35,303 bases of DNA from Asaia bogorensis (GCA_945861095.1 CAMATI010000019.1:1-35303), one strand, 5' to 3'. Positions 19,018-29,560 are shown, counted from the first letter of the stretch. Notes: generated from the sequence alone by a model not told the origin. Program-made: numbers and translations.

Positions 19018-19480
19018 GGAAAAATTCCTCCGGCACACCGATGCGGCGCGCGGTTTCCAGCATGGTCGCCCGCAATGTCTCGTTCGGGAACGGCACCACG
19101 CGATACCGGATCTCAGTGTCCGCGACCTTCTTGCCCTGGGACAGGATCGATGCCTCCACCACCGCGTAGCCGGAGCCATCGTGGATCAGGCGCGCTTCGG
19201 CTTCCAGCTTCTGGCCGGGCACGACGAAGGTCCGCATCTTGGCTTCCTTCACCTGCACCAGGAACGGCATCGCGGTGAAGCGCAGGGTCGCCAGCACCAG
19301 CCAGCCGCCGATCTGTGCCATGGTTTCGATCATCAGCACACCGGGCAACAGCGGATAGCCGGGGAAATGCCCCTCGAACACCGGGCTTTCGTCGGGAACC
19401 TGGCAATCGGCGCGCGCGAGTCGCTCTGGCGGATCAAGCACGCTGATCCGATCGATCATCTGAAAATACTCGAGACGCAT
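19007..19480 (-). CDS. fabZXL: 3-hydroxyacyl-ACP dehydratase (FabZXL-like)
   Basis: EGHFPGYPLLPGVLMIETMAQIGGWL hotdog dehydratase motif; 11-bp overlap with fabF2XL. Confidence 0.88.
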   Translation of the reverse strand: MRLEYFQMIDRISVLDPPERLARADCQVPDESPVFEGHFPGYPLLPGVLMIETMAQIGGWLVLATLRFTAMPFLVQVKEAKMRTFVVPGQKLEAEARLIHDGSGYAVVEASILSQGKKVADTEIRYRVVPFPNETLRATMLETARRIGVPEEFFHAA

Positions 19481-19499
19481 GGCGGGCGCCCGATGCCCC

Positions 19500-19781
19500 T
19501 CAGGCGGCCTTGGCCGCGACCAGCCTGTCGATATTGGCGCAGAGGTTCTTGATCACGAAATACTCGTCCGAGGAAACTTTCCCGTCGTTCACTTCGGCCG
19601 TCCACACTTCCAACGGCATCTTGATGCCGAACGACTTGTCGATGGCGAAGGCCACATCCAGAAAATCCAGGCTATCGATACCCAGGTCATTGATCGCGTG
19701 GCTTTCCGGCGTGATCGTATCACGCTCTATATCGCTGGTATCCGCGATAATCCCGGCCACGGTTTCGAACGTCGACGCCAT
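19500..19781 (-). CDS. acpXL: Acyl carrier protein AcpXL
   Basis: [87 protein letters not shown] closely resembles the rhizobial AcpXL family from memory; DSLDF phosphopantetheine site. Confidence 0.92.
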   Translation of the reverse strand: MASTFETVAGIIADTSDIERDTITPESHAINDLGIDSLDFLDVAFAIDKSFGIKMPLEVWTAEVNDGKVSSDEYFVIKNLCANIDRLVAAKAA

Positions 19782-19925
19782 GCGTGCACCCCTGCAAAGG
19801 TGGCGGGCACTAACACCGGTGCCCCCGTGCCGCAAGGCGCTAGTCGCCGAATGTGACTTATTAAGGGTGATCCGCTGCCGGGATGCTGCGTCCCGAGGGG
19901 CGGATTACGGTTCCCCGGATCGCCG

Positions 19926-20222
19926 TCAGTCGACCCAACGTGCCGGACTCCAGGTCCATCCGCCGCCGCTCTGGATCCAGTGACCATGCAGCCAGTTCGG
20001 CCCGTGTCCCGCGGCCGGCACATATTGGCCGGGCGTCCAGACGTAGCCCGAGCCGGTCCAATGCCAATGCCCCGGGCGCCAGTTCAACACCTCCCCCGAG
20101 ACCGGCGGCTTGGGGATTGTCTCGGGGCGCAGGGGCGGTACGGCGTTCGGGCCGCCAGTGTCGATGCAACCGGCCAGCAGGAAAAGTCCGAACAGCGCGG
20201 CGGGCCAGTGGCGGTGGGTCAT
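19926..20222 (-). CDS. Small lipoprotein with YXWGXW-type aromatic repeats
   Basis: Lipobox LFLLAGC; RPGHWHWTGSGYVWTPGQYV...WLHGHWIQSGGGWTWSPARWVD. Confidence 0.82.
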   Translation of the reverse strand: MTHRHWPAALFGLFLLAGCIDTGGPNAVPPLRPETIPKPPVSGEVLNWRPGHWHWTGSGYVWTPGQYVPAAGHGPNWLHGHWIQSGGGWTWSPARWVD

Positions 20223-20361
20223 GCGGCCGGTATCCCTGACTGGTGGAGTGACGCTACGCTACATGGGTGTGCGGACGTTCCGCGTCCATGGTGGCGGTCC
20301 CGCGCGGGCATCGCGCGCCGTCGATTCGCGCATCTCGCTTCGGTCCGAAACACCCCTTGTC

Positions 20362-21504
20362 TCAGCCGGGCAGCAGCAGGGTGGCCACGGCTTGCGCGGC
20401 AATCCCCTCGCCGCGGCCGGTGAAGCCCAGCCGCTCGGTCGTCGTGGCCTTGACCGAGATCAGGCCGAGCGGAACGCCCATGATATCGGCGAGGCGGGCC
20501 ATCATGGCGGCGGCGTGCGGGGCGATCTTGGGGCGCTCGCAGATCAGGGTCACGTCGGCGTTGGCCAGGCGGCCGCCGCGTGCGGCGATTCGGCTGGCGG
20601 CGTGGGCCAGGAAGCGGGCGCTGTCGACATCCTTCCACTCTGCCTGGCTGGGCGGGAAATGGCGGCCGATATCGCCTTCGGCCAGGGCGCCGTAGATGGC
20701 GTCGCACAGCGCGTGGATGCCGACATCGGCGTCCGAATGTCCCGCCAACCCCTTGTCGTGCGGGACTTCGACGCCGCACAGGAACAGCTTGCGGCCGGCG
20801 GTCAGCACATGGACATCGAAGCCGGTGCCGACGCGGGGGATCAGGCCAATTGACGTGGCAACGGACATGGCGCGCTCCAGCCGGACAAGGTCGTCGGGAT
20901 AGGTCAGTTTGATGTTGTCGTCCGAGCCGGGGACGATCGCGACCGTCTCGCCGGCCGCTTCCAGCAGGGAGGCATCGTCGGTCGCGCCGATCTTGCCGGA
21001 CCGATGGGCGGCCAGGAGGGGCGCTATTCGAAAGGCCTGAGGCGTCTGGGCGCGGAACAGGCCATCGCGCGGGACGGTTTCGGTGATGATGCCGTCGACG
21101 ACCCGCTTCAACGTGTCAGCCACCGGCGCGGCGGGAATGGCGCCCGGATGGTGTTCCAGGGCGGCCAGCAGGGCGTCGATGGTGCCGGCGGGGATGTTCG
21201 GGCGAGCGGCGTCGTGGACGAGGACAATGGTTGGGGCGTGCGGCAGGAGGGCATCGAGACCGGCGCGCACGCTGTCCTGGCGGGTGGCGCCACCGGGCAC
21301 GATCGGCAGGTGGTCCAGACCTGCCAGTGCCGCGGCAATCGGGGCGGCTTCCCCAACCGGTTGGATCAGGGTGGCATATTTGGCCAGGGCCTCGGCGGCG
21401 TGGCGCATGACGGGCTTGCCGAGCAGGGGCAGGAATTGCTTGGGGGTCTCGGCGCCGAAGCGGCTTCCGGTTCCGGCGGCGACCAGGATGACGGCGATAC
21501 GCAT
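20362..21504 (-). CDS. ispDF: Bifunctional MEP cytidylyltransferase / MEcPP synthase
   Basis: N-terminal ILVAAGTGSRFGAETPKQFLPL...VLVHDAARPN (IspD) fused to RVGTGFDVHVLTAGRKLFLCGVEVPHDKGLAGHSDADVGIHALCDAIYGALAEGDIGRHFPP (IspF). Confidence 0.97.
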   Translation of the reverse strand: MRIAVILVAAGTGSRFGAETPKQFLPLLGKPVMRHAAEALAKYATLIQPVGEAAPIAAALAGLDHLPIVPGGATRQDSVRAGLDALLPHAPTIVLVHDAARPNIPAGTIDALLAALEHHPGAIPAAPVADTLKRVVDGIITETVPRDGLFRAQTPQAFRIAPLLAAHRSGKIGATDDASLLEAAGETVAIVPGSDDNIKLTYPDDLVRLERAMSVATSIGLIPRVGTGFDVHVLTAGRKLFLCGVEVPHDKGLAGHSDADVGIHALCDAIYGALAEGDIGRHFPPSQAEWKDVDSARFLAHAASRIAARGGRLANADVTLICERPKIAPHAAAMMARLADIMGVPLGLISVKATTTERLGFTGRGEGIAAQAVATLLLPG

Positions 21505-21740
21505 GCCCTACCCTGGCCGGGGCAGCCGGGGGGCGTCAACCGTATGCGGGGATTGGCGGCGTTCCGCCACGGACCGGGCGGCCGCCCTGCCGCTGGTACA
21601 AAATCCCGTGATCGTCGTTTGGCAATGCCAGAGGCGATCCCATTGGCACCGTCTTTGGCCGAGCCGCTGGCGGCATCCGTCACCGCCGCGTCACACGGCG
21701 CATTGCACGAATCCGACTGTAACGCTATTTTGCCCAAATC

Positions 21741-22850
21741 ATGGGCAAGTGCAGTTCACAAACCACACAATCTGCCCTCGGACCGATCGATCTGGGGGAC
21801 GGCGTCGTGATCGACACGCCTGTCATCCTGGCGCCGATGTCCGGGGTCACCGATCTTCCTTTCCGTCGCACGGCCAAGCAATTGGGCGCGGGCATGGTCG
21901 TGTCCGAGATGATCGCGTCATGGGCCATGATCCGGGAAAATGCCAAAACCATGGGCATGGCCGAGGTCGATGGCTGCGGCGGCGTTTCCGCCGTCCAACT
22001 CGCCGGCTGCGACCCAACCGCCATGGCCGAGGCCGCGCGTCTGGCCGCCGGAAAGGGGGCCGACCTGATCGACATCAACTTCGGCTGTCCGGTGAAAAAG
22101 GTCGCGGTCGGTCAGGCCGCCGGGTCCGCGCTGATGCGCGATGAGGTTGCGGCCGCCGCGATCCTGGAGGCGACCGTCAAGGCCGTGTCGGTGCCGGTGA
22201 CGCTGAAGATGCGGATGGGATGGGATCACGCGAGCCTCAATGCCCCACGCCTGGCGCGAATAGCCCAGGATTGCGGCATCCGCATGGTCACCGTCCATGG
22301 CCGCACCCGACAGCAATTTTATACTGGCACCGCGGACTGGGATTTCATCCGTCAGGTCAAGCAGGCCGTTACCATCCCGGTCATCGCCAACGGTGACATC
22401 TTGACCGAGGACGATGCCGCCGACGCGCTGCTGCGGTCTGGCGCGGACGGGGTCATGATCGGTCGCGGCTGTTACGGCCGGCCCTGGTTTCCCGCCCAGG
22501 TGGCGCAATACCTGCGCACCGGGACCCGTCGGGACGAACCGACCTTGATCGAGCAAAAGCAAATAATGCTAGACCATTATACGGCGTTGCTCACCCAATT
22601 TGGGAGCAATGCCGGCGTGCGTCTGGCCCGCAAGCATCTGTCCTGGTACTCGCGGGGGCTGCCCGGGTCGGCCGAGTTCCGCGCTACCATGAACCGGCTG
22701 CCGGATGCCGCGTCGGTCCTGCGACTGATCGACGGTTTCTACGATCCGCTGATCGACCGATCGGCGGACGGCACGCCGGTTCGCCGGACTGGCACGCTCG
22801 CCGACACCCAATCCGAATCGTCCACTGCTTTGGAAACCGAGGCCGCATGA
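21741..22850 (+). CDS. dusB: tRNA-dihydrouridine synthase (DusB/NifR3)
   Basis: [60 protein letters not shown]. Confidence 0.95.
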   Translation: MGKCSSQTTQSALGPIDLGDGVVIDTPVILAPMSGVTDLPFRRTAKQLGAGMVVSEMIASWAMIRENAKTMGMAEVDGCGGVSAVQLAGCDPTAMAEAARLAAGKGADLIDINFGCPVKKVAVGQAAGSALMRDEVAAAAILEATVKAVSVPVTLKMRMGWDHASLNAPRLARIAQDCGIRMVTVHGRTRQQFYTGTADWDFIRQVKQAVTIPVIANGDILTEDDAADALLRSGADGVMIGRGCYGRPWFPAQVAQYLRTGTRRDEPTLIEQKQIMLDHYTALLTQFGSNAGVRLARKHLSWYSRGLPGSAEFRATMNRLPDAASVLRLIDGFYDPLIDRSADGTPVRRTGTLADTQSESSTALETEAA

Positions 22851-23980
22851 CGACCATTGCCAATCGCACCGAGCGTCTTGCGGCCAGCCGTCTCCGCGGC
22901 GCCGACGCGGCCGCCGTGTTGGGCGCGCTGCCGGTCCCGGTCGTGCTGCTGGACCGGGAAAATCGCTTCCGCCATGTCAATCACGCCGCCGAACAGTTCC
23001 TCGGTATCTCTGTGGCCAGCCTGTCGCAACTGCGGCTCAATGACCTCATTCCGCTCGATAACCCTCTGTTCTTGCTGATAGAGCAGGTGCGCAATACCGA
23101 GGCGACGATTTCCGATCACGACCTGAACCTGGAAAGCCCGCGGCTGCAAAAGCGGGGCATCACGGTGCAGGGATCCCCGCTGCCGGAAGAACCGGGCGCC
23201 GTGCTGCTGGTCTTGCAGGATGCCTCGGCGGCCCGGTCGCTCGACCGGCAGTTGGCGTTTCGCGGTGCCGCGCGCAGCGTGACCGGGATGGCGGCGATCC
23301 TGGCGCATGAGGTCAAGAACCCGCTGTCCGGCATCCGCGGCGCCGCGCAATTGCTGGAAGAAAGCGTCGGGCCGGCGGATCGGGAACTCGCCGAACTGAT
23401 CCGCGACGAAGCGGACCGCATCCGCGCCCTGGTGGACCGGATGGAAGCGTTCGGGGAAAAGCCGATCATGCGATCGGCGGTGAACATCCATCGGGTGCTG
23501 GAACATGTCCGCAAGCTCGCGAAATCTGGCTTCGGCGCCAATATCCGCTTCATCGAGACCTATGATCCGTCGCTGCCCCCGGTTTGGGGCAATCGCGACC
23601 AGTTGGTGCAGGTTATCCTGAACCTGGTGAAGAACGCGGCCGAGGCGACGACGCAGAACGCCAATGGGCGTCCGGAAATCACGCTTGCGACCGGGTTCCA
23701 GCAAGGCGTCCGGGTCGCTATTCCGGGGTCCACCGCCCGTCTGGACCTGCCGCTGTTCGTCGCCGTGCGCGATAACGGCCCGGGTATCCCAGAGGATATC
23801 AGGCCGCATCTGTTCGAACCGTTCGTGACCTCGAAATCCTATGGCAGCGGCCTTGGATTGGCATTGGTCGCCAAGATCGTGGGCGACCACGGCGGTCTGA
23901 TCGAGGTCAACAGCCGCCCGGGCCGGACCGAATTCCGGCTTCATCTACCGGTCGTCTCGGAAAAGGATGCGGATCAGTGA
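22847..23980 (+). CDS. ntrB: Nitrogen regulation sensor kinase NtrB
   Basis: PAS domain; [23 protein letters not shown]-box; [44 protein letters not shown]. Confidence 0.95.
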   Translation: MTTIANRTERLAASRLRGADAAAVLGALPVPVVLLDRENRFRHVNHAAEQFLGISVASLSQLRLNDLIPLDNPLFLLIEQVRNTEATISDHDLNLESPRLQKRGITVQGSPLPEEPGAVLLVLQDASAARSLDRQLAFRGAARSVTGMAAILAHEVKNPLSGIRGAAQLLEESVGPADRELAELIRDEADRIRALVDRMEAFGEKPIMRSAVNIHRVLEHVRKLAKSGFGANIRFIETYDPSLPPVWGNRDQLVQVILNLVKNAAEATTQNANGRPEITLATGFQQGVRVAIPGSTARLDLPLFVAVRDNGPGIPEDIRPHLFEPFVTSKSYGSGLGLALVAKIVGDHGGLIEVNSRPGRTEFRLHLPVVSEKDADQ

Positions 23981-25428
23981 CTTTGCCCACCGTTTTGATC
24001 GCCGATGACGACCGTTCCATCCGCACCGTGCTGACCCAGGCCTTGGGCCGGTCCGGCTATCAGGTCCGAAGTACGGGCAACGCCGCCACGCTCTGGCGAT
24101 GGGTGGAGGATGGGGAAGGCGATCTGGTCATCACCGATGTGGTGATGCCGGACGAAAACGGTCTGGACCTGATCCCGCGCATCAAGCGCATCCGCCCGGA
24201 CCTGCGGGTGGTGGTCATGAGCGCGCAGTCCACCTTGATGACGGCGGTCAAGGCCACCCAACGCGGCGCCTTCGAATACCTGCCCAAGCCATTCGATTTG
24301 CAGGAACTTCTCAGCGTCGTCGGGCGCGCGCTGGCACAGCCCACGGAAGCGACGGTCAGCGTGCCGGAACCGCGGGACTCGGAGGAGCGCCTGCCGCTGA
24401 TCGGGCGCAGCCCGTCGATGCAGGAGATCTACCGGACCATCGCTCGCCTGACGACCGCCGACCTGACGGTCATGATCAACGGCGAATCCGGCACCGGCAA
24501 GGAACTGGTGGCCCGCGCGCTGCACGATTACGGCAAGCGGCGGGCCGGGCCGTTCGTCGCCATCAACATGGCAGCGATCCCGCGGGAACTGATCGAAAGC
24601 GAGTTGTTCGGCCATGAGCGGGGCGCGTTCACCGGTGCCACCAACCGATCGCTGGGCCGGTTCGAGCAGGCCAACGGCGGCACCCTGTTCCTGGACGAAA
24701 TCGGCGACATGCCGCCAGAGGCGCAGACCCGTCTGCTGCGGGTGTTGCAGGAGGGGGAATTCACCTCGGTCGGCGGGCGCCAGCCGATCAAGGCCAATGT
24801 CCGCATCATCGCCGCCACCCACCGCGATCTGCGCACCGCGATCCGCCAGGGGCAGTTCCGGGAGGACCTGTTCTATCGTCTGAACGTCGTGCCCATCCGC
24901 CTGCCGCCGCTCCGCGAACGGGTGGAGGACATCCCCCTGCTGGCGCGCCATTTTTTGGAACGGGCGCGCCAAGATGGTCTGCCGTCGAAGTCGCTGGACC
25001 AGGGCGCGGTCGACCGGCTGAAGCAGCATAACTGGCCCGGCAACGTGCGGGAGGTCGAGAACCTGATGCGTCGCCTGGCGGCGCTGTGCCCGGAGGAGAT
25101 CATCACCGGCGACATCATCGGCATCGAACTGGCCGATGCCGAACCGCCGTCGGCGCCGGTGGCCGGCGCCGTGGCGGGACCGGACACGCTGTCCCGCGCG
25201 GTGGAACGCCACATCAAGGAATTCTTCGCCACGCATAACGACGGGGTGGGCGTTACCGATGTCTATGACAAAATCCTGGCCGAGGTGGAACGCCCGCTGA
25301 TCCGCATGACCCTGGCCGCGACTCGCGGCAACCAGATCAAGGCGGCGGCGATGCTGGGGTTGAACCGCAACACGCTGCGTAAAAAAATTCGCGACCTGGA
25401 AATCCCGGTCGTGAGAGGGTTGATGTGA
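23977..25428 (+). CDS. ntrC: Nitrogen regulation response regulator NtrC (GTG start)
   Basis: REC domain [45 protein letters not shown]; Fis HTH at C-terminus. Confidence 0.95.
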   Translation: MTLPTVLIADDDRSIRTVLTQALGRSGYQVRSTGNAATLWRWVEDGEGDLVITDVVMPDENGLDLIPRIKRIRPDLRVVVMSAQSTLMTAVKATQRGAFEYLPKPFDLQELLSVVGRALAQPTEATVSVPEPRDSEERLPLIGRSPSMQEIYRTIARLTTADLTVMINGESGTGKELVARALHDYGKRRAGPFVAINMAAIPRELIESELFGHERGAFTGATNRSLGRFEQANGGTLFLDEIGDMPPEAQTRLLRVLQEGEFTSVGGRQPIKANVRIIAATHRDLRTAIRQGQFREDLFYRLNVVPIRLPPLRERVEDIPLLARHFLERARQDGLPSKSLDQGAVDRLKQHNWPGNVREVENLMRRLAALCPEEIITGDIIGIELADAEPPSAPVAGAVAGPDTLSRAVERHIKEFFATHNDGVGVTDVYDKILAEVERPLIRMTLAATRGNQIKAAAMLGLNRNTLRKKIRDLEIPVVRGLM

Positions 25429-25577
25429 CCGCACGAAGCCAGTCTGGGCGTGGGTGCGGAGCGGGCACCGCCGAACGGTCGCGTACTCGCCGAAGCTGGT
25501 TTTTGGGGTGGTGCAGGGGGCGCGGGCGACGCGCACCGATGACCGCTGCATTTGACGCAGGGGTGGCGAACCCCGTC

Positions 25578-25657
25578 ATGGTGGGCGCAGGCCCGCCCTC
25601 CACGACTTGCGGAGCCGGCTCAGACGAGGCCGTGGATGGTGGGCCTGCGCCCACCAT
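25578..25657. repeat. Imperfect inverted repeat (27-bp arms, 2 mismatches, 26-nt loop) between ntrC and ntrY
   Basis: ATGGTGGGCGCAGGCCCGCCCTCCACG ... CGTGGATGGTGGGCCTGCGCCCACCAT. Confidence 0.92.
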
Positions 25658-25786
25658 CACGAAGTACGCAGGCGACGCGCCAACTGGAGCGGTTATCTTT
25701 GCGCGTCGCCTTACGTGTCACCGTAGCCCGACGGTCGCCTTGCCGGCACGCCGATCCCGGCCACCAGTTTTGCCTGATCCGCCAAG

Positions 25787-28153
25787 ATGAACGCCGACCT
25801 CCCGCTCGGCCTCCCAGCCCAGATAGGTCCGGGCCAGATGGGTCCCGGCCAGATGGGTCCGGGCCAGATGGGGCCCGGCCAGATGGGGCCCGGCCAGTCG
25901 GACCCGGGCCAGTCGGTCCGCGCCGGACGCTCCTATGTCAGCATGCTGGGTGACCTGATGGTCGGCAAGCTGGTGACCATCGTCGTCGCCGCGCTGGCAC
26001 TCGCGGTCGGTCTGTCCACCTTCATCATTCTCGCGCGCGGCTCGCCGCTGGGTCTGAACCCCGGCATCGGGGTCGCGCTGGTGCTGATCAATCTTTCGGT
26101 TCTGCTGCTGCTGGGGGCCATTCTGGCCGGACGCCTGACCCGCGTCTGGGTGGAGCGCCGGCGCGGGTCGGCTGGTTCCCGCCTGCATGTGCGCCTGGTG
26201 TTGCTGTTCAGCGGCGTGGCGGTCGCGCCGACCATCCTGGTCGCCTGCTTCGCGGTCGCCTTCTTCCATTTCGGCATCCAGGCCTGGTTCAGCGACCCGG
26301 TCCGCGCGTCGCTGACGGAATCCCTCCAGGTCTCGCATGGCTACCTGGAGGAGCATCGCAACAACATCCGCTCCGTCGCCCTGGAAATGGCCAACGACCT
26401 GTCCCGCGCCGGTCATTTCCTGTCCGCCGATCCGTCGGTGTTCGCCCAGGTGCTGGACACCCAGACCACCTTGCGCGGCCTGACCGAAGCCGTGATCTAC
26501 GAGCCGACCTCGGGCCAGATCGTCGCCGCCGCCGGCCTGTTCGTCGGCATGGGGGTGGAGGCGCCCCCCGCCTCGGCCACGATGCAGGCTCTGGATGGCG
26601 ACGTTGCCGTGCTGAACGCCGGCGACGGAACCCGGGTGCGCGCGGTGGTTAAACTCGATTCCGCGCCGCCCTTGACCATGATGATCGGGCGTCCGATCGA
26701 TCCGCAGATCCTCGGCTACATGCAGCGGACCGAGGCGGCGGTGTCCGAATATCAGCGCCTGGACCAGAACCGATCCTGGCTGCAAATCGCCTTTGCCTGG
26801 ATTTTTGCCATCGTGGCGCTGCTGGTGCTGTTGGCCGCGGTATTGATCGGCCTGATGCTGGCCAACCAGATCGCCCGTCCGATCGGCAACCTGATCCTGG
26901 CCGCCGAACGCGTGCGCAGCGGTGATCTGGGGGTGCGCGTGGCAGAGGCGGAGACCCGGGACGAACTCGCCGGCCTGTCGCGCGCCTTCAACCGCATGAC
27001 CGGGCAGCTTGCCGCCCAACGCACGGAGCTGATGGAAGCCTACAGCCAGATCGACGAGCGTCGGCGCTTCACCGAAACCGTGCTGTCCGGCGTGTCGGCC
27101 GGCGTGGTCGGGCTGGATGCGAAGGGCAGGGTGGAACTGCCCAATCGCGCGGCCGATGAATTGCTCGGATTGGACCTGCTGTCCGTCATCGGCCGGCCGC
27201 TGGATCAGGTGGTGCCGGAATTCGCCGACCTGCTGCGCGACGTCGCAGCCGCGCCGGAACGCGCCCGCACGGCGGAGGTGCAGATCGGTCCGTCCAGCCA
27301 ACGTCGGACCCTGTTGGTGCGAATCGGGGCGGAACTCTCGAACGGGCGGGTCGACGGGTTCGTGGTGACCTTCGATGACATCACCGAATTGCAATCCGCC
27401 CAGCGCAAGGCGGCCTGGGCCGATGTCGCGCGTCGAATCGCGCATGAGATCAAGAACCCGCTGACCCCGATCCAGCTGGCGGCCGAACGGCTGAAACGTC
27501 GCTTTACCAAGGAAATCAAGTCCGATCCGGAGACGTTCGGGTTGTGCGCTGACACCATCATCCGCCATGTCGGCGATATCGGGCGGATGGTCGACGAATT
27601 TTCCGCCTTTGCCCGTATGCCGCAGCCGGTGATCAAGCCGGAGGACATCGGCCTCATGGCCCGCGAAACAATGATCCTCCAAAAAACCGCTCGGCCGGCC
27701 ATCGAATGGGTCAGCGATATCCCTGCGCGAGGTCCCGTGGCATCTTGCGACCGGCGGTTGTTGCGTCAGGCGCTGACGAATTTGCTGCAAAATGCCTCGG
27801 ACGCGGTATCCATGCGCCCCGGGGCGGGGCATATCGGTGTGGCGGTGACGGTCCGCGGACAGGAGGCCAGTATCGTTGTCACCGACGACGGCGTCGGCCT
27901 GCCCGCGGAAGACCGGGCACGCCTGACCGAGCCGTATGTGACGCATAAACCGAAAGGAACCGGGTTGGGACTGGCGATCGTGAAGAAGATCATGGAAGAC
28001 CACGGCGGTAGGCTTGTCCTTGACGACCGGCCCGATGGTCCCGGCGCCGTCGCCAGTTTGATCCTGCCCTTGGTGCAAGCCGGCGCCGTTTTGCCCGGTG
28101 CGCCCCCCCAGACGGCCATTCAGACATCCATTCAGGTGCCCCATGGCGCATGA
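25787..28153 (+). CDS. ntrY: Nitrogen regulation membrane sensor kinase NtrY
   Basis: TM segments, HAMP (LANQIARPIGNLILAAERV), PAS, RRIAHEIKNPLTPIQLAAERLKRRF, HATPase. Confidence 0.95.
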   Translation: MNADLPLGLPAQIGPGQMGPGQMGPGQMGPGQMGPGQSDPGQSVRAGRSYVSMLGDLMVGKLVTIVVAALALAVGLSTFIILARGSPLGLNPGIGVALVLINLSVLLLLGAILAGRLTRVWVERRRGSAGSRLHVRLVLLFSGVAVAPTILVACFAVAFFHFGIQAWFSDPVRASLTESLQVSHGYLEEHRNNIRSVALEMANDLSRAGHFLSADPSVFAQVLDTQTTLRGLTEAVIYEPTSGQIVAAAGLFVGMGVEAPPASATMQALDGDVAVLNAGDGTRVRAVVKLDSAPPLTMMIGRPIDPQILGYMQRTEAAVSEYQRLDQNRSWLQIAFAWIFAIVALLVLLAAVLIGLMLANQIARPIGNLILAAERVRSGDLGVRVAEAETRDELAGLSRAFNRMTGQLAAQRTELMEAYSQIDERRRFTETVLSGVSAGVVGLDAKGRVELPNRAADELLGLDLLSVIGRPLDQVVPEFADLLRDVAAAPERARTAEVQIGPSSQRRTLLVRIGAELSNGRVDGFVVTFDDITELQSAQRKAAWADVARRIAHEIKNPLTPIQLAAERLKRRFTKEIKSDPETFGLCADTIIRHVGDIGRMVDEFSAFARMPQPVIKPEDIGLMARETMILQKTARPAIEWVSDIPARGPVASCDRRLLRQALTNLLQNASDAVSMRPGAGHIGVAVTVRGQEASIVVTDDGVGLPAEDRARLTEPYVTHKPKGTGLGLAIVKKIMEDHGGRLVLDDRPDGPGAVASLILPLVQAGAVLPGAPPQTAIQTSIQVPHGA
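25826..25915. repeat. 15-bp tandem repeat array C (GGTCCGGGCCAGATG), 6 units with degenerate flanks; encodes GPGQM repeats
   Basis: Direct reading; in frame at the N-terminus of ntrY. Confidence 0.96.
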
Positions 28154-29540
28154 GATACTGATCGTCGACGACGAACCCGACATCAGGATGCTGATCGACG
28201 GCGTCCTGGCCGACGAAGGCTACGAAACGCGGGGCGCAGCCGACTCGGATTCCGCGATCGCCGCCTTCCGCGCCCGCCGCCCGTCCCTGGTCGTGCTGGA
28301 TGTGTGGCTGCAAGGCTCCCGCATGGACGGGTTGGGGTTGCTGGAGACATTCCATAGTGAACAGCCGGCCGTGCCGGTGGTGATGATCTCGGGTCACGGC
28401 ACCATCGAGATGGCGGTCGGTGCCATCCAGAAAGGCGCCTACGACTTCATCGAGAAGCCGTTCCAGTCCGACCGGCTGCTGCTGATCGTCCGGCGGGCAC
28501 TGGAAGCCGCGGCGCTGTCGCGGGAAAACGCCGAACTGCGTCTGCGCGCGGGACCGGAAGCCACGCTGACCGGCGAATCCGGCCCGCTCCACCAGTTGCG
28601 CGCCCAGGTCGAACGGGTCGCTCCCACCGGGTCGCGGGTGTTGATCTCGGGACCCGCCGGGTGCGGCAAGGAAGTCGTGGCACGGATGGTCCATGCGCGG
28701 TCCCGGCGCGCCGACGGGCCGTTCGTGGTGATGAATTGCGCGACCTTGAACCCGTCCCGGTTCGAGGAAGAGTTGTTCGGCCTGGAAGCGGGCGCCGATC
28801 CGATGTCCAACCCAAGGCGGGCCGGCGTTCTGGAGCGCGCGCATGGCGGCACCTTGCTGCTGGACGAAGTGTCCGACATGCCATTGGAAACCCAGGGCAA
28901 GATCGTCCGCGCCTTGCAGGATCAGACGTTCGAGCGGTTGGGTGGGTCGGCTCGGGTGAAAGTGGATGTCCGGGTGATCTCCACCACCAACAAGGACCTG
29001 CAATCGGAGATCGCCGCCGGACGCTTCCGGGAGGACCTGTATTACCGGCTGGCAGTCGTCCCGGTGAAGGTTCCGGCGTTGAAGGAGCGGCGAGAGGACG
29101 TGCCCGCGTTGGCGCGCCAGTTTATCCTGAGATCGGCGGAAAGCTCCGGTATGCCGGCACGGGAATTCACGGCGGATGCGCTGGCCGGGCTGCAAGCCTA
29201 TGACTGGCCCGGCAATGTGCGTCAGTTGCGCAACATGGTGGACTGGTTGCTGATTATGGCGCCCGGGTCGGCCCATGAGGCCATTCGCGCCGACATGCTG
29301 CCGCCGGAGATTGGGTCCCGCGCGCCCGCGCTGCTGAATATCGACCCAACGGCCGATATCATGTCGTTGCCGCTGCGAGAGGCGAGGGATTTGTTCGAGA
29401 CGCAATACCTGCAAGCGCAGTTGCTGCGGTTTGGCGGCAATATCTCCCGGACCGCGCAGTTCGTGGGGATGGAGCGGTCGGCGTTGCACCGCAAGCTGAA
29501 GCAGTTGGGCGTCAATTCCGATGAAAAGGTCGGCGGGTAG
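28143..29540 (+). CDS. ntrX: Response regulator NtrX
   Basis: MAHEILIVDDEPDIRMLIDGVLADEGYETR; AAA+ GPAGCGKEVVARMVH; Fis HTH ISRTAQFVGMERSALHRKLKQLG; no GAFTGA loop. Confidence 0.94.
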   Translation: MAHEILIVDDEPDIRMLIDGVLADEGYETRGAADSDSAIAAFRARRPSLVVLDVWLQGSRMDGLGLLETFHSEQPAVPVVMISGHGTIEMAVGAIQKGAYDFIEKPFQSDRLLLIVRRALEAAALSRENAELRLRAGPEATLTGESGPLHQLRAQVERVAPTGSRVLISGPAGCGKEVVARMVHARSRRADGPFVVMNCATLNPSRFEEELFGLEAGADPMSNPRRAGVLERAHGGTLLLDEVSDMPLETQGKIVRALQDQTFERLGGSARVKVDVRVISTTNKDLQSEIAAGRFREDLYYRLAVVPVKVPALKERREDVPALARQFILRSAESSGMPAREFTADALAGLQAYDWPGNVRQLRNMVDWLLIMAPGSAHEAIRADMLPPEIGSRAPALLNIDPTADIMSLPLREARDLFETQYLQAQLLRFGGNISRTAQFVGMERSALHRKLKQLGVNSDEKVGG

Positions 29541-29560
29541 GCATCGGGACCGGATCCGGG

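Noticed and set aside
28108-28142. Two-copy 12-bp repeat (CCATTCAG...) at the ntrY 3' end
   Set aside because: Too short and only two copies; not comparable to the 15-bp arrays.
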